Of a DNA stretch of 60,000 nucleotides, positions 31,390 through 43,875 are shown piece by piece (positions within the stretch are counted from its first letter, which is position 1; every line of letters starts with the position of its first letter). The position numbers and the translations under genes were made by a program. Source of the stretch: Adiantum capillus-veneris (taxonomy: Eukaryota > Streptophyta > Polypodiopsida > Polypodiales > Pteridaceae); contig CM043966.1 of assembly GCA_014529385.2 (NCBI GenBank), positions 98,507,587 through 98,567,586 on the forward strand. The letters are read 5' to 3'. Under the pieces are notes generated by a model. The model was given only the letters and a program-made list of their open reading frames with translations. It did no database searches and was not told where the DNA came from.

Positions 31390-32668
31390 AAGATGATCAA
31401 TTTGTAGTATGTGGTGCTACACAGTTGGCACAAACTCAGATCAGGAAGTGCCTGTTGTGAGAGTGTCTCAAACACCTGCTCGCAGAGTGGATACGCCGGG
31501 TACATCGACTGCAGTGGTAGCCTCTAGTGCACAAGAGATGGCCACTGCAGGAACATCAAGTCGGAAGTGAGGTTGGGAGGAAAGCCTATTTTTCACACCA
31601 CCTCCTACTGCGACATCAACTTTGCCGGAGGATTCCACTATTGTGCACTGGAGATGCAGAATGCAGGAGCGTGCGACAACTTCTACTCCAGTTGGGACTG
31701 GCTTTGCGGGTGCGGATACTTCCTCACAACCAAAAAATTCCGGTGCTACGATAGAGGGGACTCTTCCAGCAGTTCTGCCCTGGGAGACAACTGCCGCAAA
31801 CCCCTCTGATTAGATCCAGGCATGTAGAAAATTTTTGCAGCACGTTGTGGAGTCATTGCGTTCGGCCTAGCCAGCTCCAACAACTGAGGCACGAGTCACC
31901 AAGCTTGAAATGTAGGTAACGGCTTTGCAGACTAGCATCACCGACTTGACAAGTCAAAATGCAGCATTGAATACTATAGCTTGGCAGCAAACTAAGAAAA
32001 TCCAGGCACCAAGGCGGGCTAACTCTGCGTTTGTCGCTTTGATTCAAGAGGAATTTCTTCAATTACAAATGCAGAATAGCTTGGCCACTTACTTAGCATC
32101 TCATCCTGGTGATGTGATGATTAACATGAATGATATTGATGCCTTGGTAGTGAAGATGCAGCAGGATTTGCACAATTTTTTGGAAACTCAAATGCAGAGT
32201 TGGAGATCAAGGCTATTTGTTGAGGTGATAATGTAGCAACCAACTCAATAGGTTGTGGTGAGGCAGCTGGAGCCACCAAATAATGACAGAGGTAAGAATA
32301 TTGTCCAAGAAGGTTTTGATATTGCTGATTGGGTAAAAGCTACAAAAGAATGTGCTGAGGCCCATGCTCATGTCTCTCGCTTGCAGCGAGTGATTCATCG
32401 CCTTCGTAAGGAGCGGAACCGAGTCTGTTTTTGGGTGGAGACATTGGCCCATATGTTTTCACTCAGTCTTCTGCCATGCCCACATTTTTGGCCTATGCTA
32501 AACAGATATTTGTCTCGGCATTATCCTCTTCATACACCTCTTGATCCTTTGCCACATGCACCTCAGCCTGTTTCTTTGCCAACTCAATTCATTCGAAGGG
32601 ATCCTTGGCCGGAGGAACCTGAAATAGATCCACAGCTATTGGCAGAGGTGTATTGTGCTCATCGGTAA
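31390..32668 (+). pseudogene. R2 extra frame between integrase and 3' LTR, coiled-coil protein of unknown function
   Basis: One phase is readable from about 31390 to 32668, with stops at 31568, 31811, 31868, 31916, 32234 and 32249; most are TAG where a Q codon fits. It gives a T/S/P-rich part (RRVDTPGTSTAVV..., PPPTATSTLPEDS), a coiled coil (ARVTKLEM, TALQTSITDLTSQNAALN), a helical segment (NMNDIDALVVKMQQDL), a second coiled coil (HVSRLQRVIHRLRKERN), and a P-rich end (HTPLDPLPHAPQPVSL). There is no clear signal peptide or membrane anchor, so an envelope-like role is not supported. Position is that of additional frames known in some Ty3 lineages. Confidence 0.55.
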
Positions 32669-32794
32669 GATTTTCAAGGAATTGGCTACATCGATGTTTC
32701 CTCCTCACCAGAACAGGCAAAGAAACAAAAATCAGAACCTTTGACACGAAGGGGCTAGAGTTGTGGGTTTGCGCAATCTAGCGTGCATGCCAGG

Positions 32795-33182
32795 TGTTAT
32801 GGCATAAGCCGCACATTGCGGTCCTGCAGTCTTATGGATGTCTGGACACTGCGGACTAGGAGTCATGCGGCTTTGGGACAGTTCTTCAGGGGATATCATG
32901 GGATAGGACGGGGTTTTGCACCGTTTCCGATCTGCATTGGAGCAACGGTTGTATATGGGGGGCATACCAGTATTTGGGGATATCTCTAATTTCATGTTAT
33001 CAATGTATTTCTCTCTTGTACTCTATGTTCGGATGCATATCAATGAAGAAGACGGTGTTCTATTTCTATGACTTGTCTTCTATTCTACCTTCATGTGTTT
33101 TGATGCTCATATAATGTAAGGCAGTGTGAGGGTATTCATTCTCGTAATGCTTATTGCTCCTTTGCGGGCAATAGAAATTACA
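32795..33182 (+). repeat. R2 3' LTR
   Basis: 388 bp, TGTTATGGCATAAGCC to AGAAATTACA, followed by the target duplication CTCTT. A purine-rich stretch (GAAGGGGCTAGAG near 32748-32760) is the nearest polypurine candidate but is about 35 bp away. Confidence 0.95.
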
Positions 33183-33187
33183 CTCTT

Positions 33188-35265
33188 TTCTAAAGTCTTG
33201 TAGACTTCATATGCTCCCTTGATTGAGGCTACGGTGGGGTTTTCTCTTATCTATCTTAGAAATTATGCTTGATCATTAATTCATTGCTCGGAGTACTGCA
33301 AAGAGGCATTAGCTACATCTACCTACACTTGGATATTTTATACTAACAGAGTAGTGGTTAAAAGTTCATTGATTACTTCTGTCAGTTGTTGATCTTTGCT
33401 TTTGCATGCATCAGATAACTTTGCCAAGAGCTCTCCCAGCTCTTCCATCTCTTTTTGTTGTTTCTCCTTTGCAATCTAGTGTATTCTATTTCATTTTTCA
33501 GCTCTTTAATCTGCCCTTGAAGATCTTCAATGAAGTTCATTCTGTCTTCTAGCTCTCCTTATAGAGCATCAATCACTTGCTCTAGCTCTTTAGCCTTGGC
33601 ACTGCGGCTAAGTTTTGATGTTCTCATATTGTTTATCATCATCTACATTTTCTTTGCATACTCATTACCTGCATGATGAATTCATCATTGGTTTCCCAGT
33701 CTTCAGTCTCCAACTGGGGTTGTTTAGAATTTTGGGTTGTTTTGGTGTGTGAAAATTTTGTTGGTGCAGTGGCTTCTGCTTGTAGCCATGGAGGTGGTTC
33801 TACTTCTTCTCCTTGAGTCTTTGTGGATGCCTCGGCTTCTTTGGCTTCTTGAGGCTTCATGGATGCCTCAGCTGCTTCTTCTTGAGCTATTGTAGAAGAA
33901 GTTCCTGCTACAGTTTTTTTGGCTTCCTTGGGTTGTTTAAAATTTGCTTCTTCCTATTGCTCAGACTCTTTTTCCTTTGTTGCGTTGTCTTCCTTAGATT
34001 TATCTGTTGGTGAAGGCCTTGGACTCGGCATGGGTTGATCTTCTTGTTCCATAGTTGGTGAAGAGGATCTTGGAGACATGTCCTCTTGGTTAGGATGTGA
34101 ATCACTTTGTTTGGTAGCTTCTGCATGTCTCTGTTGCTCTCCGTTGCTTTTCTTTGAGTTTTTAGAGCTTCCTTTAGATTTCGCATACATCCACTCGAGC
34201 AAATCTTTGGGATTCTCTTGAATTTGCAGGGTTCTTGGTTCTTGGTCCCTTTACCTCTCTTGGACTCCATCTTTCGGGGTCTTCACCTGCCGCTTGGTGG
34301 TTCCTTTTGTATGTTTGCTTTTCTCTTTCAAATTTAGCCCTCTTTTCTTTTTCGTTGCTTCCCTCCTTGCCCTGGTTTCTTTTTTGTCCGAGCTTTCACT
34401 ACTATGGGATTCATGGGAACTTTTTGCAGATTCCTCATGCAAATTCCTCATTTGATTTTTATACTCTCTTTGTTGATCTAGTGGTCCGCGGAGAAGGTTG
34501 AGCTGAAATGATCCATGTGTTCAGATATGTTACTTGTGGCAAATTGTTGTCCATTCCAATAGCATGATATGGTATTCTTGTTAGAACTTTTGGAGTGCCC
34601 AGATATGTGATCTTTGCTTCTTTCTTTGTCCCCTTCAATGCTGTAAGCAGTTAGTGCACTTGATCTATTGCTGGCCTGGTTGTCGACTTCCATACTTGAG
34701 TGAAAGTAGTCGCAATTGCATGGTTTGGAGTTGTTTACCATGGCGGCCTCTTTGAGAGCAAGTGGAAATGTTGATGGTAGAGGCGAGCTGGATCCTCCAC
34801 TTGCCTTTGGATATCATAAAATGTGGCAGCAGTAGTATCTTTGGTAAAATTACATGCTGTCTTTCTATCTCTTATCCGCATAGTCATACCTTCCATTGGC
34901 AGCTTCAGTGCCTTAGCCACTATTTATTTAGTGATCACCACTTCAAGATTTTTCCCTTGTTGATCCGTAATTTGGTCCAATCCATCTTCCTTGATCAAGG
35001 ATAGCAATTCATATGCCTTTTGGGAGTCCACTCCGCATGGTTCCTCGTCGTAGAAATCTGAAAGCCCCAGCATTTTATTGGCTTCCTTGGTTGCTACTAC
35101 ATCATAAACCTCCTTAGGTAGCATTTTTAATTCTACCTGGTGTCCTTCTTCACTCTTGAATCTGCCAGTGAAAACAGTTGTGTTGTTTTCTTCGAGCTGC
35201 TCTTTAGACAAGTAGGTTTCCTTTGCTGTCTTCACTGATCTTGGATCTAACTGGTACAGTGGCAA
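33188..35265 (-). pseudogene. R3 open frame, N-terminal part, unknown function, frame-broken
   Basis: Read from 35265 downwards the pieces are: 34924-35265 (acidic; LPKEVYDVVATKEANKMLG), 34735-34920 (KLPMEGMTMRIRDRKTACNF), 34478-34741, a K/S/E-rich low-complexity part (33908-34451), 33639-33860, and a coiled coil at about 33188-33620 (KELEQVIDAL, EDLQGQIKELKNEIEYT). At 33187 the R2 target duplication interrupts it, and it continues at 21185. Total coding about 1.1 kb-codons. No Gag knuckle, protease or polymerase motif is visible. It may be a Gag-position protein of a non-autonomous element. Confidence 0.5.
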
Positions 35266-37479
35266 CTCTTGCAGCTTATCTTTCTATGATACCCTTTTCT
35301 TTGCCTTCTCAGTTTTGTACATTGCTCCTGTTAAGTGAATGCAGTGTCAAAATTAGAAAATTGCTGCAAATTCCGCTCTAAAATGCCCTGAGTCTGAATT
35401 GCAGGTAAATGATGTCCATTTTGCTTCAAATCAATTTTGGAGCATGCATACATGCATAAAAACATGTAGAGATCAAAATCATGCAGTTCAGGCAAAATTT
35501 GCAACAAAAGTAAATAATCGCTATTTATAGCTATGGAGAGTTTTTCCAACTTTTTGCATTTTTTACATCATAGGCTTGAAACGTATGGCATTTAGGTACT
35601 GTGAGTGAAGTGTGGTCTCATTTGAGTGCACTAGGTGAAAATGGTGCCAGATTTAGGCTTTTAGACTTTGAAATAGTAGATATAAAGAGATTTTGAGTTT
35701 TTGAGATCCAAACTTGCTCAAATTTGATTAGTGGGATTGGGACATCATGTTCTTTGGTCCCATAAGGTCAATGATACAAATTGCATCCATTTTGGTAAAA
35801 AATTAAATAATCATGATTATTAACCTTTTCATCAATTTGTACATTTTTTGTTGCAACTTGGTTCTGGGCATGATGTAGAGTTTGTGTGTGAGATATGGGG
35901 TGATTTGGAAGAAAAATGTGACAGTTAACTCATTGTTTAGATCGAAAAGACTTTGGTGCTTTTTTGGCAAAATAAAAGTTTTTCTTGATCATTTTGGCTC
36001 ATACTTGACATGTGGCATTTAATAGATGTGTACAAGTGATAAATGAAGTGAAATGATGAAATTCAAGCCAAACAAGTATAAAAGTAAATAATTACAATTA
36101 TTTATAGCAATCACTTTTTTTGCAAGAATTGACAATTTGATAACTTAAACATATTTAATACATCTAAAACAAGTCCTAAAATGAATTAGGTAAAGTTCGG
36201 TCATGTCGGCATCACTTCATGCTCTTGTCAGCTCTGAAACCATCGATTTTTGTGACTACTTGGCATGTAGAGTTGGTTAGTCACTTCTGAAGCTATGGAC
36301 TTGTCTGCTACATAGTCTTGATGCTACTTATCCAGTTTTTGCCCATTTGGAGTTAGTTTGACTTCAAATGTCAAATTTGACACTTTGTAGCCTTCAAGCT
36401 ATTTTCTACTGTTTGAGAGCTTTCCTTCACTATTTCCATTAAACCATCTAGGTACATTGTGTATAGATCTCGTCTATAAGCTGCCCACGAAGTCAGAATC
36501 CAATTCTGGCATATGGCAAAATCCTAGATTATTTACTTGGGACCCCCCGACCCCTACCAAATGATCATTTGGTCATACAAAAGTGTTCTATTATATAGGG
36601 ACATGATACAGTTCAAGTCTCGTCCAATTCGGTTGAGCTGACAGGCCGCTATGGTCAGTTTTGTGTCGGAGGACTTCGTGCACAGTTGGGTTTCTAGGGG
36701 TTTTTCTAAGCCTAGACTTGCCACCCGGCCATGTAGAAATGTTCATTGATAAGTTTAGAACTTACTCGTCATGTCTCCTGTGAGACGGTGTTGTAAATGG
36801 ACGCCTGTAGACTCCGAAAATCGCGCGCAAAGAAGGCAGAAAGCTCTCTCCTCCAAGAGTGACTACTAGAAATGAGGTGATTTTGGGCTACCTTGGATAT
36901 CTATACTCGGACTTCCCAAATTTCTTTGTTAGTCCTACTAGGCTGTGAAATCTATACTAGACTCAAAAATTTCTTCAATTGGATTCCGTTAGCTCGTTCT
37001 GCAAGAATTTGCAAAAGTAGGCCTAATTGGCAGCCTAATTTAGGCTTCCCGCTTCCATCTGTCGATTCGATTGAAAATTTTGTGCATGTTTTCCTTGTTC
37101 TTCTTATCCTCGCTGTATCTTCAGTCTCTCCATCTGAGCTCATTTGCTATTTATTATTGATTTTTGACTTGTTTATTGAAAAAATCAAAGAAAATAATAA
37201 AATGCACTATAAAAGTAAAGTGGAAAATCAATAACTAACAAAATCCATTAAGAAACAATGTTTTATTGTTTTTTGGTGGATTTGTCTATTTTTAAGCTCC
37301 AATATTAGAAAAAATGATAAAAATAATTAAAAAAGGCTATTTTTGATAGTATATACACTATGTACACTCATCGAGGAGATGTATCGGTTAGAACTACCCA
37401 GTTGATTGATTTTTTAAGGGCATTATTAGGTAATTTTGCAAGAAATCACATGTTAACATCCAACTTTTTCCTCCCTCTT
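35266..37479 (-). promoter_or_regulatory. R3 leader-like noncoding region with repeated palindromes
   Basis: AT-rich and without convincing coding, upstream of the R3 frame on its strand and ending at the CACTA-B target site. Three copies of an AT palindrome (listed separately) lie in 35505-36105. The predicted plus-strand frame 36893-37234 has hydrophobic segments but no support. I found no LTR boundary here. Confidence 0.45.
35510..36105. repeat. Three dispersed copies of an AT-rich palindrome in the R3 leader
   Basis: Copies: 35511-35527 (TAAATA, 5-nt centre, TATTTA), 35806-35821 (perfect 16-bp AATAATCATGATTATT) and 36085-36104 (TAAATAATT, AC, AATTATTTA; perfect 9-bp arms). Spacing is about 290 and 280 bp. 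A half site (GATTATTTAC) lies near 36527. Flanks repeat loosely (GCAA...TTTTTTGC text after each). Confidence 0.75.
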
Positions 37480-37499
37480 CACTACAAGAGGTTCTTCAT

Positions 37500-37618
37500 A
37501 TTAGCGACGCTCACACAGCGACGCTCAAAAACCCGGCGTCGCTATGAGCGTCCCAAATTTATTTGTAAATTTGCGACGCTCATAGTGACGCTTATAGCGA
37601 CGCTCATAGCGACGCCGG
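37500..37618. repeat. CACTA-B left subterminal array
   Basis: AGCGACGCTCA and TAGCGACGC motifs in both orientations, matching the CACTA-A left array with small changes (for example CATAGTGACGC for CATAGCGACGC). Confidence 0.9.
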
Positions 37619-37709
37619 CTGGGGTAAAAAAAATAACCGAGCGCGCCCAAAAACTCAGATCTCAGATCTGAGTTTTTCGACGCCCTCAAGCAAAGAGCAG
37701 GTAACGCTC

Positions 37710-37888
37710 TCCCTCACTCTCTCTCTTTCTCTCTCTTTTTCTTCTCCACACACACACACACACACACGAGGAGAGGAAGGAGAGCCAGGTATGCTCCTTC
37801 CCTCTCCTCATTCTCATGTTCCCTTCCCCTCTTTCTCTCTCCCTCTCTTTCTCTCTCACACACACACATACACACACACACAGTGTTT

Positions 37889-37938
<50 letters not shown>

Positions 37939-38165
37939 AACAAAAACAAAAACGCACACACACATACATAAACAAAGAATGCACACACATTGAGAGAGAA
38001 AAAGAGAGAGAGAGCATGCATAAACAAAAAACGCACGCATTGAGAGGAAAAGAGAGAGAGAACATGCATAAACAAAAAACGCACACATTGAGAGAGGAAA
38101 AGAGAGAGAAAACATGCATACGATCCAAAAAAACGCACACACATTGAAAGAGAAAGAGAGAGAAA
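37710..38165. repeat. CT/AC/GT/GA microsatellites in CACTA-B
   Basis: The same arrangement as 22880-23330 in CACTA-A, with different tract lengths. 38166-38518 holds no gene. Confidence 0.85.
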
Positions 38166-38518
38166 CTAATTTAACGTCGTAGGAAACTAATTAAAATTAA
38201 AAGACCTAAAGATCTAACCGACGAGGAGTTGAACTGAAGACCTATTATTCAAGAGAGAAATGGCATAATCAATCTATCATACTTGGCATGGGTGATAGAA
38301 AGGTTATACCGTTTATCTCTTTTTATTGGCACACACATCCACACACGCGTACACACACAAGAAGAAGAGAGTTATAACGTCGTAGGAAACTATCTTAAAA
38401 GACGTTAAAGATTAGGTTATATGTAGACTTACATTAAATTAGATTTAGGTTTATTTTTAACTAGATTTACGTTTATTTAAGCTAGATTTAGATTTACGTT
38501 ATATTAGATTAGATTTAG

Positions 38519-38712
38519 GTCTCCATAGACTGCGATGCCTACATGAAGCGGGTGAAGAAAGCCCTCAATGGAATATAGGGTATTGCTGTCTTCACTCATG
38601 GTGGGCTCCGTCGATCCAAAAGTACTGGTGAAATGTCTTCAGAAGATAGGGAAGAAGGTGGATCTTCAGGGCGGCAAGAGTCACTACATCCCCGACACAA
38701 TGACCATCTAGA
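38519..38712 (+). pseudogene. Captured HMA domain fragment in CACTA-B
   Basis: Same fragment as 23689-23881 in CACTA-A, with the same stop and the same internal gap. Here the second metal-binding cysteine codon is TAC instead of TGC (DCDAY), so the C-x2-C motif is lost. Sharing by both elements shows the capture came before they separated. Confidence 0.7.
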
Positions 38713-38904
38713 CAACCTCTAGTCATTAGACTTACGTTAAATTAGATTTAGCTTTATTTTTAGTTAGATTTATGTTTATTTAGATTTACGCTTATTTACG
38801 TTAGATCGAGTCCACGCAAGAATTACTTACGGTTTAGGGTTTAGAGTTAGACGAACAGTGAAAAGATCTACTGTGAAAAGATGTTAAGATGAAGTGAAGT
38901 GCTA

Positions 38905-39075
38905 CAGCTAGAGAAGAGGCAAAGGGATTTTGTCCACTACATGCAGTATCATGTAGACGTGGGTGTGTAGATTTCTTGTACCCACAAATATAGGTATTGA
39001 CCAATAAAGACGAGATGATAACCCGGTGGTTCTGATCTCCGTGCACCTCTAGACCGAGGTGTGCGGGGATTGGAC
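38905..39075 (+). promoter_or_regulatory. Conserved hairpin block before tnp2 (CACTA-B)
   Basis: Hairpin at 39035-39070, same sequence as in CACTA-A. A GA tract (about 39098-39167) lies between it and the tnp2 start at 39232. Confidence 0.6.
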
Positions 39076-39095
39076 ATGACTAGAGAATGTGAGAT

Positions 39096-39169
<74 letters not shown>

Positions 39170-39231
39170 GACGAAGAATGCCAATAGAATATTAAATTTT
39201 TTGTCCAGGTTATAAGTTTTTTATCCTCATT

Positions 39232-42200
39232 ATGAGTAGCGACGAGGATGTGGGACCGTCCAATCGAAACACCTATCTCTCAACGAGGGTCTTATGTCCT
39301 TGTAATCAATGCAAGCATGCTGTGCGACGGACAAGACGTGTTTCTTTGCAGCACGTTCGCGAATTTGGCGAGTTCGATCCATCTATTATAGATCGAGTTG
39401 TTGCCAATTATAACTCGTCGGACTCTGACGCTGGCCAACAAGCAGCAATCTTGCAACCCAATAGACGTGTTCGCAGGCGCTTTGGTCAAGCAGCATATGT
39501 GAGGCCACAAGATGTAGCCTCTGACAGCTCGGGGGATGATCATGCAGAGCACATTCCCAACGAGGCAATGTCTGAGCCCGAGATTGATGAAATGATCGAG
39601 ACGATCATGGATTCAGAAAGGCTTATCTATGATGATATGAAAAGTGAAGCCGATACGTCATTGTATAATGGAGCACGTATGTCTAGATTGAAAGCACTCC
39701 TGGTTCTTCTCAACATGCAGGCAAAGTTTGGATGGAGTGACACTAGCGTCACAGCGCTTTTCAGGTGATCTATTACAATTAGTTTACTTTAATAGACCTC
39801 ATGGTGTATAATGATCTGATAGATTTTTACACGACTGTATCATATTTTTATGTTGTGTAGATTGCTGAAAGAGCACATTCTACCAGCTGACAATGTGATG
39901 CCAGATTCCCGAGATGAAGCAAGAAAGATTTTGCGAAACTTGGGGATGGATTACAATTCTATCCACGCTTGTCCTAATGACTGCATTCTTTTCAGAGGGG
40001 AATACACAGACATGGAGAAGTGTCCGAAATGTGATTCCGAAAGATATCGAGTAGATCTCCACGGGACAAAAATTCCACAAAAGGTTTTGCGACATTTTCC
40101 TTTGCTTCCTCGCATCAAGCATTTCTTCGAATGTAAGTCCATGGCCGCCCTAGCATCATGGCATGAGGAGAATAAATCTTCGGATGGTGTGCTACGAATT
40201 CCTGCAGATTGCGCAGCCTGGAAACATATAGATGGAACATGGTCGGATTTTGCCAGGGAAGCTCGAAATTTGCGCTTAGGCCTGGCTATGGATGGCGTAA
40301 ATCCATTTGGTCAAAGATCAACATCTTACAGTGTATGGCCCGTTGTCATCGTCAACTACAACATTCCCCGTGGTTGACTACGAAGAAGGGGCACCTATGG
40401 CTAAGCTTGATTGTGCCAGGGCGATATAAAGTGGGGAATATGGATGTGTATCTTCGTCCACTATTGGAAGAGCTACAACAATTGTGGATTGGCATAGAGG
40501 TGGTGGATATGAGCCGACACACAGGACGACGGAATGCTTTGATCAGAGGTATTCTAATGTGGACCATGCATGACTATCCCGGGCTAACAGAATGCTCAGG
40601 TGATCTATTGACACTCCTCACTCAGACACTGTAAATCTTGTTTTTTCCCATAGTTGATCTATTATCATGTGTATACATGCAGGGCTTCAAACAAGCGGAT
40701 ACAGAGCATGTGTCACATGTGGACCTAGACTGAATGCACGTAGGGCACCCTCACTGAAGAAGCAAATCTACGAAGGTCATCAAGCGTATCTTCCAGAGAA
40801 TCATGTGTTACGCGACGGCTTTTTGGGAAGAGAGCCACCAAGGATGTCTGCACAAGCATGGTTAGAGCAGAAGGAGATGTGCGATGACGGATTGCCTCCA
40901 GGGATGAAGAGACTATCTCTATGGTACGAGTTACCATACTGGCCCCGACTCGTGATCAATCACTTGCTCGATCCAATGCACATATTCAAGAATGTGGGTA
41001 ATCTACTATGGGACCATTTGACCGGCAAGAAAGATACTTTGGGAGCCAGAGTTGACCTTAGAAATGTGGATCGTATGGAGCAATATTGGCCGCAAACAGC
41101 GTCTGATGGATCGATAAAACTCCCTAAAGCACCATGGATTTTCACAGGAGCCCAAGAACGCAAAGTAAAAGAGGCCATTCGATCTTTGCGGACCCCCACT
41201 GGCGTAATGCACTCGCTCCGAACGTGTTTTACTAAAGAAGGAAAGCTTACCGGTTTGAAGTCACATGATTGGCATAAAATGTGTCAGGTACGTTCATAGT
41301 GGACTTTAATATCATTGCATAAAATGTGGACTTTAATATCATTGCTACACATACTTTACAGTTTATCTTACCGGTTGCCATTGAGGGATGTTTGTCTCTC
41401 GACATCCGTAACACAATCTACAAACTTGCAAAGCTGGTGCAATGGATCTCACAAAAGGAGATCGACGTAGACTCCATACCATTCGCCAAACTAAATGCTG
41501 CGGAGCTTGTGTGCATGTTTGAGAAACATTTTCCTACTACAATGCTAACCATTCAGGTGCATCTTCTTGTTCACATAGTTGATGAGGTGGAAATAGCTGG
41601 CACAGTTCATTCCAGATGGATGTTCTTCTTAGAGCGTTTCATGAAAACGCTTAAGGGATATGTGCATCAAAAGGCACGTCCGGAGGGTAGCATGGCAGAA
41701 GGTTGGTTGGTATCAGAGTCCCTAGTGTGCATTGGAGAGTGGCTAGACGGATTTGATAAATCCCGGGACACGCTATGGCGAACCATAGATGATGAGCGCA
41801 TATCTGGGATTGTCATGTGCAATCTCGGTGTTGAGAAGAAGATGACGGAAGATCTAGAGACTAAAATCAACCGATTTTGCATGCTTCACAATCCAGTGAT
41901 GCAAAAGTGGATTTCACAATATGAGGATGCAAAGCAAGAGCGACAAAGGGCACGAATCGAGTGGAGACGGGGAAGACAACCACCGATGCACTATCCAGCA
42001 GTTCTGGAGAGCCTACCAACCTTCATGAGCTTAAGATGGTTGAACAACCAATTGAAAAGCGCACAACAATGCGGTGACGAAGTGACTGAAGAAGAGTGGG
42101 AGTACTCTCGGGGTTGCGCGACCAAGGTAAGTTTGCAATGTACGACTAGCAAGTGACTTTATTTATAAACGTTTGAACGGCCACTCATAATCTTTGTTCG

Positions 42201-42746
42201 TTGTAGTATAAGTCATACACAGCAGCATGGTGTAAAGGTCGACATTTTAGGGTGGAACGAATCGACAAAAAGCGTTTTACTCAAGATTGTGGAATCATGG
42301 CAAAATTTGAACAGTCTAGTCGACGACGTTCCTCTGATGCAGATCCTGTGGTGGAGGAACTCACTTACTTCGGCACGCTGCAAGAGATTTTGAGGATCGA
42401 TTACAGAGGATTTTTTGTCGACTTATTCGACGTGCAATGGTTCAAGATAATCATGGAGGGTCGCAACGCTACTGTGCGTAGAGGAGAGTCTGGTTTTCTT
42501 GAGGTGGATTCTACTAAGAAATGGACTGACCTAAGAGACACTTTCGTACTACCCGAGCATTGTGAACAAGTAAGTATATAAATAGTTAACATCCCCCTTT
42601 TACAAGTTATGTGCTTGAAAGCTCTCATGTAAGTTATGTGGCTCTGGCAGGTAGTATTTCATCCTACAAAGTCTACATCAAACTGGTGGTACGTCATAGA
42701 GGTAGCCCCTCGTAGTGCAAGGACGTATGAAGGCTACCATGTCTAG
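39232..42746 (+). pseudogene. CACTA-B tnp2-family transposase gene, six exons, one frameshift
   Basis: Exons 39232-39764, 39861-40599, 40683-41287, 41362-42126, 42207-42569 and 42651-42746, all with GT...AG introns. The transposase-associated domain is in exon 1; the tnp2 domain is in exons 2-3 (CPNDCILF, CPKC, NHLLDPMHIFKNVG); DUF4218 is in exon 4 (GTVHSRWMFFLERFMKTLKG, RPEGSMAEGWL); DUF4216 is in exon 5 (DVQWFKIIMEGRNATVRR). The protein cuts and joins transposon ends in the nucleus. One C is missing in CATTCCCCGTGG near 40367 compared with CACTA-A, which shifts the frame within exon 2. Everything downstream is open. The stop TAG (42744-42746) overlaps the start of the next gene. Confidence 0.93.
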
Positions 42747-43875
42747 ACACCGGCGCTCTAGTGGTGGCGGTTGTTGTGGGGATTCCGCCACCGATGCCTC
42801 CACACCGCCTCGTGTTCGACGAGGCTCTTTACCCTCCCCTTCTTTGCCCGCCCCCACACCAGCCACAGCATCGCCGTCTACGCCAGGTTTTGCACGGCTG
42901 ACTATTCCTAGAAGCTACACACCTCTACCTACTCCGCCAGGAGCCATCCCACTCGACACTCCTCGCTTCGGGGCCCAGACGCCGGTGGAGACACCTGACG
43001 TCCGTACCCCCATCGACACGCCGCTAGAGACCCCTGCCGGGACACCCAGGTTCACGCGTCACCGGCCAGAGGGCTTGCCTTACTCCGTCGACATCAGCGG
43101 CGGCATCATCATGGATGATGACGGCAAGAAGGTGATCTCGCGCATGCGTGGTCTTTGCTCTCAGCTGTTTAGACACTATATACTAAACAAATGGAGTGAA
43201 GTACCAAGTGATTTAAAAAACAGAGTCATCAGCATACTTCATGATGAGTTTCCCGTTCCAACACGGGATCAGCGCTTCAATGAAGACCTGATGAAGATTC
43301 GAATGCGCGAATACTGCAAACACAAGCGTTCCGAAGTGCAAAAAGCAATCAAGAATGGGTGGAACAGGCCAGATTGGCTGGCCAAAGAAGATTGGAAGAA
43401 TGCGAAGAAAGCAGCGCGCGAGAATCCCGACAAGTGGAAGCAACAAAAGGATGCAGCCAGAGCGCGAGTAGAGGCAGGGAGCTCGCACCACTTGGGGAGC
43501 GGTGGATGGGCATCATTTGAGGCCGATTTTGTAAGTCTTTTCACATTGCTCTTTATGCATGTTCGATAGTTTAGGGTTTATGAGTTTTTTAGTTCTAACA
43601 TAATGAAATCTTTGTATGTTTTGACAGTGGTCGATGACAGGACGTGATCCCACACCGTACGAGCGCGAGTACGCAGGCAGGAAGGGCTTAAACGCCCTGA
43701 TGGGCATTCTCAGTTCTCGCGGCGGCATGGTTAGTATTAGGGTTTACTCTTTTTTATTTTTTGTATTGTTTTATAAATGTCGTTATATGTTTATATTTAC
43801 TGAAAACTGTCTTATTGTCTTTTTTTGCAGAATCCGACAGATACGCCGCTTGGACGCGATGAGACGTCTGACTAA
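42739..43875 (+). CDS. CACTA-B tnpA-like protein (Ptta/En-Spm type), three exons
   Basis: Exons 42739-43530, 43628-43729 and 43831-43875 (TAA). I chose the ATG at 42739 because it overlaps the tnp2 stop; two in-frame ATGs lie just upstream (42715, 42727) inside tnp2. Residues 1-40 are R/S/G-rich, 45-120 TP-rich (TPPGAIPLDTPRF, TPVETP), 130-260 a charged helical domain (MRGLCSQLFRHYILNKW, RPDWLAKEDWKNAKKAA), then HLGSGGWASFEADF and GRDPTPYEREYAGRKGLNALM. The order fits plant transposase proteins of the Ptta/En/Spm group, which bind subterminal repeats and help excision. No stops are seen, so this gene may be intact. Confidence 0.8.

Noticed and set aside
31390-32668. Envelope-like gene of R2
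   Set aside because: No signal peptide, membrane segment or cleavage-site pattern; coiled coils and position alone do not support envelope function.
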